From the NCBI RefSeq assembly GCF_947497125.1, contig NZ_CANMFI010000004.1, positions 186,001 through 250,000 on the forward strand: a DNA stretch of 64,000 nt. The letters are read 5' to 3'. This DNA comes from an uncultured Polaribacter sp. Its GTDB lineage: Bacteria > Bacteroidota > Bacteroidia > Flavobacteriales > Flavobacteriaceae. This document shows, in pieces, positions 26,084 to 35,489 of the stretch. Positions within the stretch are counted from its first letter, which is position 1. The number at the start of each line of letters is the position of its first letter. Position numbers and translations under genes: made by a program. The notes under the pieces were generated by a model. It was not told the DNA's origin. It saw only the letters and a program-made list of their open reading frames with translations, and did no database searches.

Positions 26084-27418
26084 TTATAATGATCGAACAG
26101 CATTTTTAAACTGTCTTCCTCTATCTTCATAATTTTCAAATAAATCGAAACTTGCACAAGCAGGAGACAACAAAACAACATCGCCTTTTTCTGCAATTTT
26201 AGCAGATACTTTTACCGCCTCTTCTGCTCCAGCAGTTTCTACAATAACATCTACCACATTACCAAACATGTTTACAATCTTTTGATTATCTAGACCCAAA
26301 CACACAATAGCCTTTACCTTCTCTCTTACCAAAGGCAATAAATCGCTATAATCATTTCCTTTATCTACACCACCAACAACCCAAACTGTTGTTTTTTTCA
26401 TACATTCTAACGCATAGTAACTTGCATTTACATTTGTTGCTTTAGAATCGTTTATATAATCGACACCTTTAATACTAGCAACATTTTCTAAACGATGTTC
26501 TACACCTTCAAAATCCTCTAAACTTTCTTTAATTGTTTGCCTTCTTACTTTTAACAATTGTGCAGCCATTGTAGCTGCCATTGCATTTTTTGTATTGTGT
26601 TTTCCTTTTACTGATAATGTAGATAATGACATAGTAAATGTATCTTTATTTAGATTGATGATGATATTGTTATTTTTTAAATATGCCCCGTAAGCCAATT
26701 CCTTTTCAATAGAAAAAGGCACCAACGTTGCTTTTGTCTTATGTTCTTTTAGCCAATTTGTAATTGCCGTATTATCTGCATCATAAATGAGGTAATCTGC
26801 AGAAGTTTGGTTTTTTGTAATTCTGAATTTAGATGCGATGTATTTATTAAAATCATAGTCATATCGATCTAAATGATCTGGAGTAATATTAGTAATAATG
26901 GCTATGTGCACATTAAAAGACGAAATACCATCTAACTGAAAACTACTTAACTCTAACACATAGTTTTTATAATCATTAAAAGCAACTTGTTGTGCAAAAC
27001 TATCTCCTATATTACCTGCCAAACCAACATTTAAATTTGCATTTTTTAAAATATGATGCAACAACAATGTCGTGGTCGTTTTACCATTAGAACCTGTAAT
27101 TCCGACGATATTCGAACTAGTATATTGTGACGCAAACTCAATTTCTGAAATAACAGCAATTTGCTTGCTTCTTAACTGATTAACTATTTGCACATTGTCT
27201 GGTATGCCCGGACTCTTCATAACCAAATCTGCATTCAAAATCTTACTTTCTGTATGCTTTTTTTCTTCAAAATTAATTTGATTACCTTCTAAAACTTCTT
27301 TGTATTTATTTAATATGGCTCCTTTGTCAGAAACAAAAACATCGTACCCTTTTTGTTTTGCCAACAAAGCGGTACCAACACCACTTTCTCCTGCGCCAAG
27401 AATAACCAACCTTTTCAT
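26084..27418 (-). CDS. murD: UDP-N-acetylmuramoylalanine-D-glutamate ligase
   Basis: Adds D-glutamate to UDP-MurNAc-L-Ala. The 444 residues open with LVILGAGESGVGTALLA (UDP site), have the ATP loop GITGSNGKTTTTLLL near 109-123, NITPDHLDRY near 180, and YINDSKATNVNA near 308. The stop precedes ftsW by 51 bases. The start abuts mraY directly. Confidence 0.96.
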   Translation of the reverse strand: MKRLVILGAGESGVGTALLAKQKGYDVFVSDKGAILNKYKEVLEGNQINFEEKKHTESKILNADLVMKSPGIPDNVQIVNQLRSKQIAVISEIEFASQYTSSNIVGITGSNGKTTTTLLLHHILKNANLNVGLAGNIGDSFAQQVAFNDYKNYVLELSSFQLDGISSFNVHIAIITNITPDHLDRYDYDFNKYIASKFRITKNQTSADYLIYDADNTAITNWLKEHKTKATLVPFSIEKELAYGAYLKNNNIIINLNKDTFTMSLSTLSVKGKHNTKNAMAATMAAQLLKVRRQTIKESLEDFEGVEHRLENVASIKGVDYINDSKATNVNASYYALECMKKTTVWVVGGVDKGNDYSDLLPLVREKVKAIVCLGLDNQKIVNMFGNVVDVIVETAGAEEAVKVSAKIAEKGDVVLLSPACASFDLFENYEDRGRQFKNAVRSL

Positions 27419-28645
27419 TTATCTTAATTTTAAAGTAACGATTGTAAAAACAGCTAATAAAATTCCTACAATCCAAAAACGGACAACAATTTTACTCTCA
27501 TGATAGCTTAGTTTTTGATAATGATGATGCAACGGCGCCATTCTGAAAATTCTTCTTCCTTCACCAAATTTCTTTTTTGTTATTTTAAACCAAGACACCT
27601 GCAGTATTACCGATAAATTTTCGATGACAAAAATTCCGGCCAAAATAGGAAGTAGTAATTCTTTACGAATTGCAATGGCAATAACCGCTATAATACCCCC
27701 AATAGTTAAACTTCCGGTATCACCCATAAAAACCTGAGCAGGAAAAGTATTATACCATAAAAACCCAATTAAAGCACCTGCGAAAGCAAGAATAAAAACA
27801 GTCATTTCACCGGAATTCGGAATGTACATTACATCTAAATAATCTGCAAAAATGATGTTTCCAGAAACCCATGCAAACAACGCCAATGTAATTACAATAA
27901 TAGCCGAAGAACCTGCTGCTAAACCATCTATTCCGTCTGTTAAATTGGCACCGTTAGAAATACCTGTAACAATAAAAACGGTAATAAAAATAAAAACTAC
28001 CCATCCATATTTCTCATACCCATCTCCTAAAAAACTAAAAGCTTTAGAGTAGTCTAATTCATTATTTTTTAAAAAAGGAACCGTAGTTTTGGTAGATTTA
28101 TGCGCCTCACCAAATACTTTCTTTTTTCCGTTTTCTTGCATTACTTGCTCTGCTAGTGGCAATTGTTCTTTTATGGTTACGCCATCATTAAAATAAAGCA
28201 TAGAACCTACAATTACGCCCAAACCGATCTGCCCCAAAACCTTAAACTTGCCTTTTAAACCAGCCTTATCTTTTTTAAACACCTTTATATAATCATCTAA
28301 AAAACCAATTAAACCCATCCAAAGAGTTGTAATTACAAGTAAAATGATATAAATATTATCTAATTTTGCCAATAGTAACGCAGGTATTAATGTTGCCAAA
28401 ATGATAATAACACCACCCATTGTTGGTGTTCCCGATTTTTGCACTTGACCTTCTAAACCTAAATCTCTAATAGATTCTCCTACTTGTTTTTTCTGTAAAA
28501 AGTCAATAATTTTTTTACCAAAAATAGCTGAAATCAATAGTGACAAAATAAATGCTGCAGCTGATCTAAAAGTGATAAACTGAAACACACTGGCCCCAGG
28601 AAAACTAAACTGACTTTCTAAATATTCAAATAAGTAATACAACAT
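27419..28645 (-). CDS. mraY: Phospho-MurNAc-pentapeptide transferase
   Basis: Ten-helix inner-membrane enzyme forming lipid I from UDP-MurNAc-pentapeptide and undecaprenyl phosphate. The 408 residues show [15 protein letters not shown] near 73, the catalytic aspartates in GFLDDYIKV near 114 and [15 protein letters not shown] near 236, and [15 protein letters not shown] near 313, plus the histidine-rich loop [11 protein letters not shown] near 371. It is longer than E. coli MraY (360) owing to a loop of about 50 residues near 150-205, common in Bacteroidetes. Confidence 0.97.
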   Translation of the reverse strand: MLYYLFEYLESQFSFPGASVFQFITFRSAAAFILSLLISAIFGKKIIDFLQKKQVGESIRDLGLEGQVQKSGTPTMGGVIIILATLIPALLLAKLDNIYIILLVITTLWMGLIGFLDDYIKVFKKDKAGLKGKFKVLGQIGLGVIVGSMLYFNDGVTIKEQLPLAEQVMQENGKKKVFGEAHKSTKTTVPFLKNNELDYSKAFSFLGDGYEKYGWVVFIFITVFIVTGISNGANLTDGIDGLAAGSSAIIVITLALFAWVSGNIIFADYLDVMYIPNSGEMTVFILAFAGALIGFLWYNTFPAQVFMGDTGSLTIGGIIAVIAIAIRKELLLPILAGIFVIENLSVILQVSWFKITKKKFGEGRRIFRMAPLHHHYQKLSYHESKIVVRFWIVGILLAVFTIVTLKLR

Positions 28646-28652
28646 TTTCTAG

Positions 28653-30116
28653 CTATTTTTTAAGTTGATTAAAGCAGTTTTTAACAGTCTCTAAATCATC
28701 AAAATGAACGCGAACTCCATTTGTTTCTTGATAATTTTCATGTCCTTTACCTGCTATTAAAATAATATCTTTAGGTTCAGAAAACTTACACGAAGCTTTA
28801 ATAGCTTGTTTTCTATCTAAAATTGTAATTGTTTTTTTATAGTTTTCTGCAGCAACACCAGCTTCCATTTCATCTAAAATGGTTTGTGGGTTTTCTGTTC
28901 TAGGATTATCTGAAGTAAAAATAACTTGGTCACTCAATTGAGAGGCAATGTGCGCCATTTTAGGCCTTTTTGTTTTATCTCTATCCCCACCGCAACCAAC
29001 AACTGTAATTAACTTCTCATTATTTGTGCGGATATCATTAATGGTTTCTAAAACATTTTTTAATGCATCTGGCGTATGTGCATAATCTACAATAGCGGTA
29101 ACACCCTCATTAGAAACCACATACTCAAAACGACCACTTACACTTTCTAACTCACTAACTATAGTTAAAATCTGCATGGTATCTAAACCCAATAATTTTG
29201 CAGTAGCAACTATTGCGGTTAAATTATAAATATTAAAAACGCCTATTAACTTGGTCCAAACCTCAGTTCCATCAACAGAAATTAAAGTACCAGACAGTTG
29301 TTTTTCTAAAATTTTGGCTTTAAAATCTGCTACTGTTTTTAAGGCATAAGAATATTTTTTCGCCTTGGTATTTTGTAGCATATAATCGCCATTTTTATCA
29401 TCGATGTTTGTCAACGCAAATGCATGCTTTGGCAAACCGTCAAAAAAAGCTTTTTTAACATTTCTGTATTCTGCAAAAGTTTCATGATAATCTAAATGAT
29501 CATGAGAAAGATTGGTAAAAATACCGCCTGCAAATGTTAACCCTTCTGTTCTTTTTTGATGAATTCCGTGAGAACTCACCTCCATAAAACAAAAATCTAC
29601 CCCAGCAACAATCATTTTATCTAGATATGAGTTAATTGCAATAGAATCTGGTGTTGTATGAGTTGCTTCATATACATCATCATTAACCAACACCTTAACC
29701 GTAGAAAGCAATCCAACTTTGTAACCTGCTTTTTTAAATAATTGATACAATAAAGAAGCAATGGTCGTTTTACCATTGGTACCAGTAACCCCAATTAAAG
29801 GCATTTTAGAAGAAGGATTTTCGTAAAAATTAGCTGCCATAATTGCCAATGCAACATTTGCATCTGGCACTTGAATATAAGTAACTTCTCTATTTATTTG
29901 CTCTGGCACAACTTCGCAAACAACTACAATAACACCTAGTGATATTGCCTTATCTATATATAAATGCCCATCTACAGTTACTCCTTTTTGAGCAACAAAA
30001 ACACTTCCTTCTTTACATTTTCTAGAATCGAATTCAATGTTATTTATACGAACATTAGCAGCACCTATTATTTGCGCTACATCTACCTTTTCTAATATGT
30101 GTTTTAACTCCTTCAA
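28653..30116 (-). CDS. murE: UDP-MurNAc-tripeptide synthetase (meso-DAP-adding type)
   Basis: Adds the third stem-peptide residue. The 487 residues contain GVTGTNGKTTIASLLYQL near 109, FMEVSSHGIHQKRTEGL near 175, and the C-terminal motif FTSDNPRTENPQTILDEM near 401. The DNPR tetrad (here in SDNPRTENP) is the meso-diaminopimelate specificity signature, so this cell wall should be of the DAP type. The gene sits two bases from ftsI and eight from mraY. Confidence 0.96.
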   Translation of the reverse strand: MKELKHILEKVDVAQIIGAANVRINNIEFDSRKCKEGSVFVAQKGVTVDGHLYIDKAISLGVIVVVCEVVPEQINREVTYIQVPDANVALAIMAANFYENPSSKMPLIGVTGTNGKTTIASLLYQLFKKAGYKVGLLSTVKVLVNDDVYEATHTTPDSIAINSYLDKMIVAGVDFCFMEVSSHGIHQKRTEGLTFAGGIFTNLSHDHLDYHETFAEYRNVKKAFFDGLPKHAFALTNIDDKNGDYMLQNTKAKKYSYALKTVADFKAKILEKQLSGTLISVDGTEVWTKLIGVFNIYNLTAIVATAKLLGLDTMQILTIVSELESVSGRFEYVVSNEGVTAIVDYAHTPDALKNVLETINDIRTNNEKLITVVGCGGDRDKTKRPKMAHIASQLSDQVIFTSDNPRTENPQTILDEMEAGVAAENYKKTITILDRKQAIKASCKFSEPKDIILIAGKGHENYQETNGVRVHFDDLETVKNCFNQLKK

Positions 30117-30117
30117 C

Positions 30118-32133
30118 CTAAGATAATTTTAAAATAACAGTAGCTCCTTTTTTTAATTTCTCTCCTTTTTTTAAAGACTGTGCCTGCACATTTCCAACAC
30201 CCTTACAAACCACTTTAAGTCCTAAGTTTTCTAAAAAAGAAAGCGCATCCATCCCAGACATCCCTATAACATTTGGCATTTCAGCATACTCTTTGTTAAC
30301 TTTTACATTGTAACTTTTATAATCATTTTCAATAGCCGCAAATAACACATCATCATTTACAGATTGATTATCTTCTGGCATAGTTGTATAAATTTTCTGA
30401 GCAATTTCTTTAAAAACCGGTCCTGCAACTGTAGCACCATAATACCCTTTTTCTTTCTTCGGATCATGAATTACAACAACGCAAGAATATTTTGGATTAT
30501 CTGCAGGAAAAAAACCAGCAAAAGACGCAACATATCTTTTAGTAGAATAATAACCACCTTGCCATTTGCCGTTTTTATCTTTAGTTCTTGGAATATATTT
30601 TTTTGCAGTACCTGTTTTACCTGCCATCGAAAAATTAGAAGAATAAATATTTGTTGCTGTTCCTTTAACAACAACATTTTCCATAATTTTTCTTACTTTC
30701 TTTAAAGTTGCATCAGAAGCAATTTTAGAATTCAACACCTCGGTTTCAAAAACTTTTTCAGTCTTATTTTCTTTTCTTAACTCTTTTATAAACCTAGGCT
30801 TTACCATTACACCATTATTAGCAACAGCATTGTAAAACATTAAAGTTTGCATTGGCGTAACAGATACACCATAACCCCAAGACATCCATTCTAGAGAAAT
30901 CTTGTTCCACCCTTTGTCTTTAGGCGTTGGCACCATAGGAGATCCTTCTCCTTTTATCTGAAAACCAATAGGTTTTGTAAACCCATATTTCTCTAGTTTA
31001 TCAATAAACTTTTCTGGTTGATGATCGTAATGCTTTTTTATTATTTTAACAATCCCAACATTTGAAGAAACCTCAAAAACTCTGGCCGCAGAAATTTTAC
31101 CATAACCACCTCTATGAGAATCTTCTACCTTAGAACCATGAATAAAAATTCTTCCTTTTTCTGTGTCTACCACAGTAGATGTATCAATTTTACGATCATC
31201 TAAAGCAGCCATTAAACTAGCTAACTTAAATGTAGAACCAGGCTCATGACTTTCCCAAACAGCATAATTTCTTTTTTCGTAATAAGTTCCTCTTGAAGTT
31301 CTTCCTAAGTTAGAAATTGCCTTTATTTCTCCGGTAGCCGTTTCCATCACCACCGCACATCCATGATCAGCTTCAAAATACGCTAACTTATCTAACAAAG
31401 CGTGATGTGTAATATCTTGAATATTTACGTCTATTGTAGTAATTATATCATGGCCATCAACAGGCTCTTTCTCATTAACATCATTAATAGGCTTCCATTG
31501 GTTTTTTGCTATTTTCTGTTTCCATCTTAAACCATTTTCTCCTTGCATATAATCTGCAAAAGCACCTTCTATACCTGCTTCTCCTCTAAAATCATCATAC
31601 CCAATTGTACGTTCGGCTATTTTTCCTATCGGATGCGCCCTAACTGTTTTATGTTCTGCTATAAAACCACCTTTATAAACACCTCTATTAAATATTGGAA
31701 ATTGCCTCATTTTAAGATAATCTGTATATCCAATATTTCTTGCGATTAACAAATACCTGTTTTTACGTTTTTTTGCAGTTCTTAATTTTGTTTGATAATA
31801 ACTAACAGAATTCCCCAACATATTTGACAATTCTTTTGAAAGTTGCGCTATATTTTTTTCAAAAACAGCATTATCTACAGCAACAACATCCATTCTTATG
31901 GTAAACTTAGACATCGAAGTTGCTAATAAATTACCATCTGCCGCATAAACATTTCCCTTATTTGCATAAATTGTGTCTTGCTTTATGGTAAGCTCTGTAG
32001 AAAGTTTTCTGTATTTATCACCTTCTTTATGCTGAATGGTGAATACACGAAAAACTATCAACAACAGAAAAAATGTCATAAAAGCAGCTACGATGTAGAA
32101 TTTTGTTAGTATGCTTTTTTTATCTGTTGCCAA
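30118..32133 (-). CDS. ftsI: Division transpeptidase (PBP3/FtsI) with C-terminal PASTA domain
   Basis: Class B penicillin-binding protein that cross-links septal peptidoglycan with FtsW. The 671 residues have one membrane anchor (about 12-33), a dimerisation/pedestal domain, and a transpeptidase domain with S300-x-x-K303 (GSTFK), SSN near 357 and KTG in AGKTGTAKKY near 507. A single PASTA domain occupies the last 60 residues (EMPNVIGMSGMDALSFL onward). The PASTA module is typical of Bacteroidetes and Gram-positive division PBPs, not E. coli FtsI. Confidence 0.95.
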   Translation of the reverse strand: MATDKKSILTKFYIVAAFMTFFLLLIVFRVFTIQHKEGDKYRKLSTELTIKQDTIYANKGNVYAADGNLLATSMSKFTIRMDVVAVDNAVFEKNIAQLSKELSNMLGNSVSYYQTKLRTAKKRKNRYLLIARNIGYTDYLKMRQFPIFNRGVYKGGFIAEHKTVRAHPIGKIAERTIGYDDFRGEAGIEGAFADYMQGENGLRWKQKIAKNQWKPINDVNEKEPVDGHDIITTIDVNIQDITHHALLDKLAYFEADHGCAVVMETATGEIKAISNLGRTSRGTYYEKRNYAVWESHEPGSTFKLASLMAALDDRKIDTSTVVDTEKGRIFIHGSKVEDSHRGGYGKISAARVFEVSSNVGIVKIIKKHYDHQPEKFIDKLEKYGFTKPIGFQIKGEGSPMVPTPKDKGWNKISLEWMSWGYGVSVTPMQTLMFYNAVANNGVMVKPRFIKELRKENKTEKVFETEVLNSKIASDATLKKVRKIMENVVVKGTATNIYSSNFSMAGKTGTAKKYIPRTKDKNGKWQGGYYSTKRYVASFAGFFPADNPKYSCVVVIHDPKKEKGYYGATVAGPVFKEIAQKIYTTMPEDNQSVNDDVLFAAIENDYKSYNVKVNKEYAEMPNVIGMSGMDALSFLENLGLKVVCKGVGNVQAQSLKKGEKLKKGATVILKLS

Positions 32134-32138
32134 TGTTA

Positions 32139-32465
32139 TTATTTTTTTATGATTACTTTAATTTTTTTAGGTGGAGTTTGCAAGGGAAGCAACCCTCTTC
32201 TTTTTGCTTTTTCTCGAATACTAGATTCCATTTTCATTCGCATTAAAATAGTACCAGTATCTACATATTCTGCTCGCAACTCTCTTTTCAACTTATTTAA
32301 GTCAGCAATTTTAATTACCTTTTTATCTGCATTATGTGCACTAGAAATCATAATCAACAGCAAGCCAACAACGAAAATAATAATGCGCCAATTTTTAAAA
32401 GCAGTTTCATCAGTAAGAAAACTTCCCCTTAAAAAACTATATATCTTTTTTTTTACTTTTGACAT
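32139..32465 (-). CDS. ftsL: FtsL-like divisome protein
   Basis: Small bitopic protein of 108 residues: basic cytoplasmic tail, a membrane helix at about 28-44 (IIIFVVGLLLIMISSAH) and a short periplasmic coiled-coil (about 50-90), ending in a basic tail. Position between rsmH and ftsI and this topology match FtsL; primary sequence conservation is weak. Bacteroidetes annotations often call it an FtsL-like or S-adenosyl-methyltransferase-associated protein. Confidence 0.82.
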   Translation of the reverse strand: MSKVKKKIYSFLRGSFLTDETAFKNWRIIIFVVGLLLIMISSAHNADKKVIKIADLNKLKRELRAEYVDTGTILMRMKMESSIREKAKRRGLLPLQTPPKKIKVIIKK

Positions 32466-32495
32466 CTAAATAGTATTACCAATTAAAAACACCAA

Positions 32496-33401
32496 CTACT
32501 GTTTTAAAGTCGCTATTCTTAATTTTGCACTTCGAGCTCTATTATTTATCTTAATTTCTTCTGCCGTAGGAACAATTAACTTACCAACCTTTTGCATAGG
32601 CTCGTTACTATTACCAAATACATCTTTCTCTAACTCACCTTTAAACAAACCGGTTCTTATAAATCTTTTTACCAATCGATCTTCTAAAGAGTGATATGAA
32701 ATTACACTTAGCCTACCGTTTTTATTTAAAAGACTTGGCATCTGCTCTAAAAACTCTTTTAAAACAGCTAATTCTTCATTTACCTCTATTCTAATTGCTT
32801 GAAAAATCTGAGCAATTATCTTATGTTCTTTAGCCTTCGGTAAATATCTTTGCAATACTTTACGCAACTGAAAACTAGTATCTATCTTCTGAACCTGACG
32901 CTCTTCTACAATTGTTTTGGCTATATTTCTAGAATTCCTTAACTCACCATACAAAAACAATATCTCGGCCAATTTTTCCTCAGAATAATTATTGATAATT
33001 TCTTTTGCAGAAATTTTAGACCTCTGATTCATTCGCATATCTAAATCTCCATCAAATCTGGTAGAAAAACCTCTTTCAGCCTCATCAAACTGATGCGATG
33101 AAACACCTAAATCTACCAATACACCATCTACTTTTCGAACTCCATTAAATCTTAAAAACCTAGATATATATCTAAAATTTTCAGGTATAAGCACAAAACG
33201 CTCATCATCTATACTATTTACTAAAGCATCCGGATCTTGATCAAAACCAAACAACCTACCATTAGCACCCAACCTTTTTAATATCTCTCTAGAATGACCG
33301 CCGCCACCAAAAGTAACATCTACATAAACACCATCTTCTTTGATAGCCAAAGCATCTATACTTTCGTGCAATAAAACTGGATTATGATAATTCATCTTCA
33401 T
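32496..33401 (-). CDS. rsmH: 16S rRNA (cytosine-1402-N4)-methyltransferase
   Basis: SAM-dependent methyltransferase acting on C1402 of 16S rRNA. The 301 residues begin NYHNPVLLHESIDAL, have the SAM loop VDVTFGGGGHSREIL near 28-42, LVDLGVSSHQFDEAERGFS near 96-114, and the C-terminal VISYHSLEDRLVK near 234. Its start overlaps the mraZ stop by 20 bases, a translation-coupling arrangement usual for this pair. Confidence 0.97.
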   Translation of the reverse strand: MKMNYHNPVLLHESIDALAIKEDGVYVDVTFGGGGHSREILKRLGANGRLFGFDQDPDALVNSIDDERFVLIPENFRYISRFLRFNGVRKVDGVLVDLGVSSHQFDEAERGFSTRFDGDLDMRMNQRSKISAKEIINNYSEEKLAEILFLYGELRNSRNIAKTIVEERQVQKIDTSFQLRKVLQRYLPKAKEHKIIAQIFQAIRIEVNEELAVLKEFLEQMPSLLNKNGRLSVISYHSLEDRLVKRFIRTGLFKGELEKDVFGNSNEPMQKVGKLIVPTAEEIKINNRARSAKLRIATLKQ

Positions 33402-33849
33402 CTGTATTTCCCATCACCTCTTCTGCTAAATCTGCAAAATCTTGCGCGGCATCATTAATTGCTATTTCGTACTTTTCTTTATCCCAAATCTCAATAATAT
33501 TCACTGAAGAAGACATTACCACTTGTTTTTTAATACCTGCAAAATCAAATAAATCTTTCGGAATTAAGATTCTACCAGTAGCATCTAACTCTACCATTTT
33601 AACACCCGCGGTAAACCTTCTAATAAAGTCGTTATTTTTCTTCTTAAACCTGTTTAGTTTATTCACTTTCTCCATCATCAAATTCCACTCTCGCATCGGA
33701 TACAACTCTAAACAAGGCTGAAAAACCGCTCTCTTTAAAACAAAACCATCTTGCAACACAGATGACAGCTGCTTTTTAAAGGCTGATGAAAACATCAATC
33801 TACCCTTAGCATCTGATTTACACTCATATGTACCGATTAAATTTATCAC
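33382..33849 (-). CDS. mraZ: Transcriptional regulator MraZ
   Basis: AbrB-fold protein that represses its own division/cell wall operon in other bacteria. The 155 residues contain two MraZ repeats, each with the DxxGR element: CKSDAKGRLMFSSAFK near 10-25 and VELDATGRILIPKDL near 86-100. It heads the 13-gene cluster. Upstream lie a TATTTTTG -7 box and three evenly spaced GTGGTAA boxes that fit an MraZ operator. Confidence 0.96.
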   Translation of the reverse strand: MINLIGTYECKSDAKGRLMFSSAFKKQLSSVLQDGFVLKRAVFQPCLELYPMREWNLMMEKVNKLNRFKKKNNDFIRRFTAGVKMVELDATGRILIPKDLFDFAGIKKQVVMSSSVNIIEIWDKEKYEIAINDAAQDFADLAEEVMGNTDEDELS

Positions 33850-33874
33850 TTGATAGTTTTATTAATAGAACTCA

Positions 33875-33882
33875 AAAATAAC
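33875..33882 (-). promoter_or_regulatory. Candidate -7 box of the mraZ operon (TATTTTTG)
   Basis: Matches TAnnTTTG on the minus strand, 26 bases before the mraZ ATG and eight bases downstream of the first MraZ-type box. Confidence 0.55.
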
Positions 33883-33890
33883 TAAATTTT

Positions 33891-33917
33891 ACCACTTTTT
33901 ACCACTTTTTACCACAT
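33891..33917 (-). promoter_or_regulatory. MraZ-type operator: three GTGGTAA boxes at 10-bp spacing
   Basis: On the minus strand the unit GTGGTAA is repeated three times (33911-33917, 33901-33907, 33891-33897) with identical AAA spacers. MraZ of E. coli and other bacteria binds TGGGN-type direct repeats of 10-bp period upstream of its own gene, so location, number and spacing agree. The boxes cover the expected -33 region of the mraZ promoter. Confidence 0.8.
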
Positions 33918-33918
33918 T

Positions 33919-33947
33919 GTTAATAAATAAAGGTTTTATTAACAATT
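33919..33947. repeat. Perfect 11-bp inverted repeat between mraZ and the hydrolase
   Basis: TTGTTAATAAA (33919-33929) and TTTATTAACAA (33937-33947) with a 7-bp spacer, lying one base beyond the last MraZ box. It could be a second operator or a hairpin; no T-run follows. Confidence 0.5.
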
Positions 33948-34020
33948 AAGTAGACATCTTAAGCTAATAGATTAAAAAAACCATAAGAACTAAAACAATT
34001 TCTATTTCATAAAAAAGAAT

Positions 34021-34028
34021 TACATTTG
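34021..34028 (+). promoter_or_regulatory. Candidate -7 box of the alpha/beta-hydrolase gene (TACATTTG)
   Basis: Matches TAnnTTTG. It overlaps the in-frame GTG at 34028, so that GTG cannot be the start if the box is used; the ATG at 34052 then has a leader of about 20 bases. Confidence 0.55.
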
Positions 34029-34051
34029 TGGTTAAGCCAATTGAAAAATCA

Positions 34052-34816
34052 ATGACTGATAAGTTAAAAACAGAAGGAAAATTTACATACGCTGAAGCAG
34101 GAGAAGGAAAAGCAATAATTGTTTTACATGGATTAATGGGAGCTCTAAGTAATTTTGAAAGCACTTTTAACCACTTTTCTTCAAATGGATATCAAGTCTT
34201 AATTCCAGAATTACCACTTTATACTCTACCTCTTATAAAAACTAACGTTAAAAATTTAGCTAATTTTTTAAAAGAATTTATGGAGTTTAAAAAAATAGAT
34301 AGCGCCATTTTATTAGGAAATTCTTTGGGCGGTCATATTAGCCTTTATTTCGCTAAACATCATCCAGAAAAAGTAACTGCACTTGTTTTAACAGGTAGCT
34401 CTGGCTTGTATGAAAAAGCAATGGGAGATAGTTTTCCGAAAAGAGGAAACTACGAATACATAAAAGAAAAGACAAGAGGTGTTTTTTATGACCCTGAAAT
34501 TGGTACCAAAGAAATGGTGGATGACGTTTTTAAAATTGTAAATGATAGAAGTTCTGTAATACGTACGCTTGCCATTGCAAAAAGCGCTATAAGACACAAC
34601 ATGGCCAATGATTTACCAGAAATGAAACAACCTAGTTGTATCATTTGGGGAAAACAAGATATTGTTACTCCACCAGAAGTTGCTGTTGATTTTAATAAGC
34701 TATTACCAGATTCTAATTTATTTTGGATTGACAAATGTGGGCATGCCGCAATGATGGAAAGACCAGAAGAATTTAATCAAATTCTTAGCACCTGGTTAAC
34801 TTCTAGAAACTTATAG
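34052..34816 (+). CDS. Alpha/beta-fold hydrolase
   Basis: Cytoplasmic serine hydrolase of 254 residues; substrate unknown. The oxyanion segment LHGLMGALSNFE lies near 25-36, the nucleophile elbow GNSLGGH near 95-101, a late aspartate in IWGKQDIVTPPEVA, and the catalytic histidine in CGHAAMMERPEEF near the C-terminus. The ATG at 34052 is chosen over an in-frame GTG at 34028 because the promoter box covers the latter. engB follows 43 bases later. Confidence 0.9.
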   Translation: MTDKLKTEGKFTYAEAGEGKAIIVLHGLMGALSNFESTFNHFSSNGYQVLIPELPLYTLPLIKTNVKNLANFLKEFMEFKKIDSAILLGNSLGGHISLYFAKHHPEKVTALVLTGSSGLYEKAMGDSFPKRGNYEYIKEKTRGVFYDPEIGTKEMVDDVFKIVNDRSSVIRTLAIAKSAIRHNMANDLPEMKQPSCIIWGKQDIVTPPEVAVDFNKLLPDSNLFWIDKCGHAAMMERPEEFNQILSTWLTSRNL

Positions 34817-34859
34817 TACTAGCTTTAAATAAGTACACAACAATACCCGATTACATTTT

Positions 34860-35471
34860 ATGAAAATTAGATCTGCAGAGTTTATAATGAGTAACAGTAA
34901 TGTTACCAAAGCACCAAAAGAGAGAGTGCCAGAATATGCTTTTATTGGCCGATCTAACGTTGGCAAGTCTTCATTAATTAACATGTTAATGGAACGTAAA
35001 GACTTGGCTAAAATTTCTGGAAAACCAGGTAAAACACAACTTATTAATCACTTTAAAATTAATGATGAATGGTTTTTAGTTGATTTACCAGGCTATGGTT
35101 ACGCACAAGTTTCTAAGAAAAAAAGAACCATATTTCAATACTTTATAGAAAATTACTTTAAAGAAAGAGAACAGCTTGTTTGTACTTTTGTTTTAATTGA
35201 TAGCAGACACGATCCGCAGAAAATAGATCTAGAGTTTATGAAGTTTTTAGGCGAAAACCAAATTCCGTTTTGCATCGTTTTTACAAAAGCAGACAAACTA
35301 GGAAGCTCTAAAATAAACAAACAGATTACCACATACAAAAAGAAACTTCTTAACACTTGGGAGACTTTACCTACTTCTTTTATAACCTCTTCTAACACCG
35401 GTCTTGGTAGAGAAGAATTTTTAAACTTTATTGACGGTGTTAACCAAGATGTAGCTAAAGATTTTAAATAA
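34860..35471 (+). CDS. engB: Ribosome-biogenesis GTPase EngB/YsxC
   Basis: Small essential-type GTPase for 50S subunit assembly. The 203 residues contain G1 GRSNVGKSSLIN (about 31-42), G2 region GKTQLINHF, G3 DLPGYGYAQVS near 74-84, and G4 TKAD near 141-144 (VFTKADKLG). Length is typical (about 200). It is followed after 18 bases by the pseudouridine synthase. Confidence 0.96.
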   Translation: MKIRSAEFIMSNSNVTKAPKERVPEYAFIGRSNVGKSSLINMLMERKDLAKISGKPGKTQLINHFKINDEWFLVDLPGYGYAQVSKKKRTIFQYFIENYFKEREQLVCTFVLIDSRHDPQKIDLEFMKFLGENQIPFCIVFTKADKLGSSKINKQITTYKKKLLNTWETLPTSFITSSNTGLGREEFLNFIDGVNQDVAKDFK

Positions 35472-35489
35472 CCAATTCTAGACTTTTAA

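Noticed and set aside
33891..33917. Very short CRISPR-like array (three repeats)
   Set aside because: The unit is only 10 bp, the spacers are identical AAA, and it sits upstream of mraZ, which explains it as an operator.
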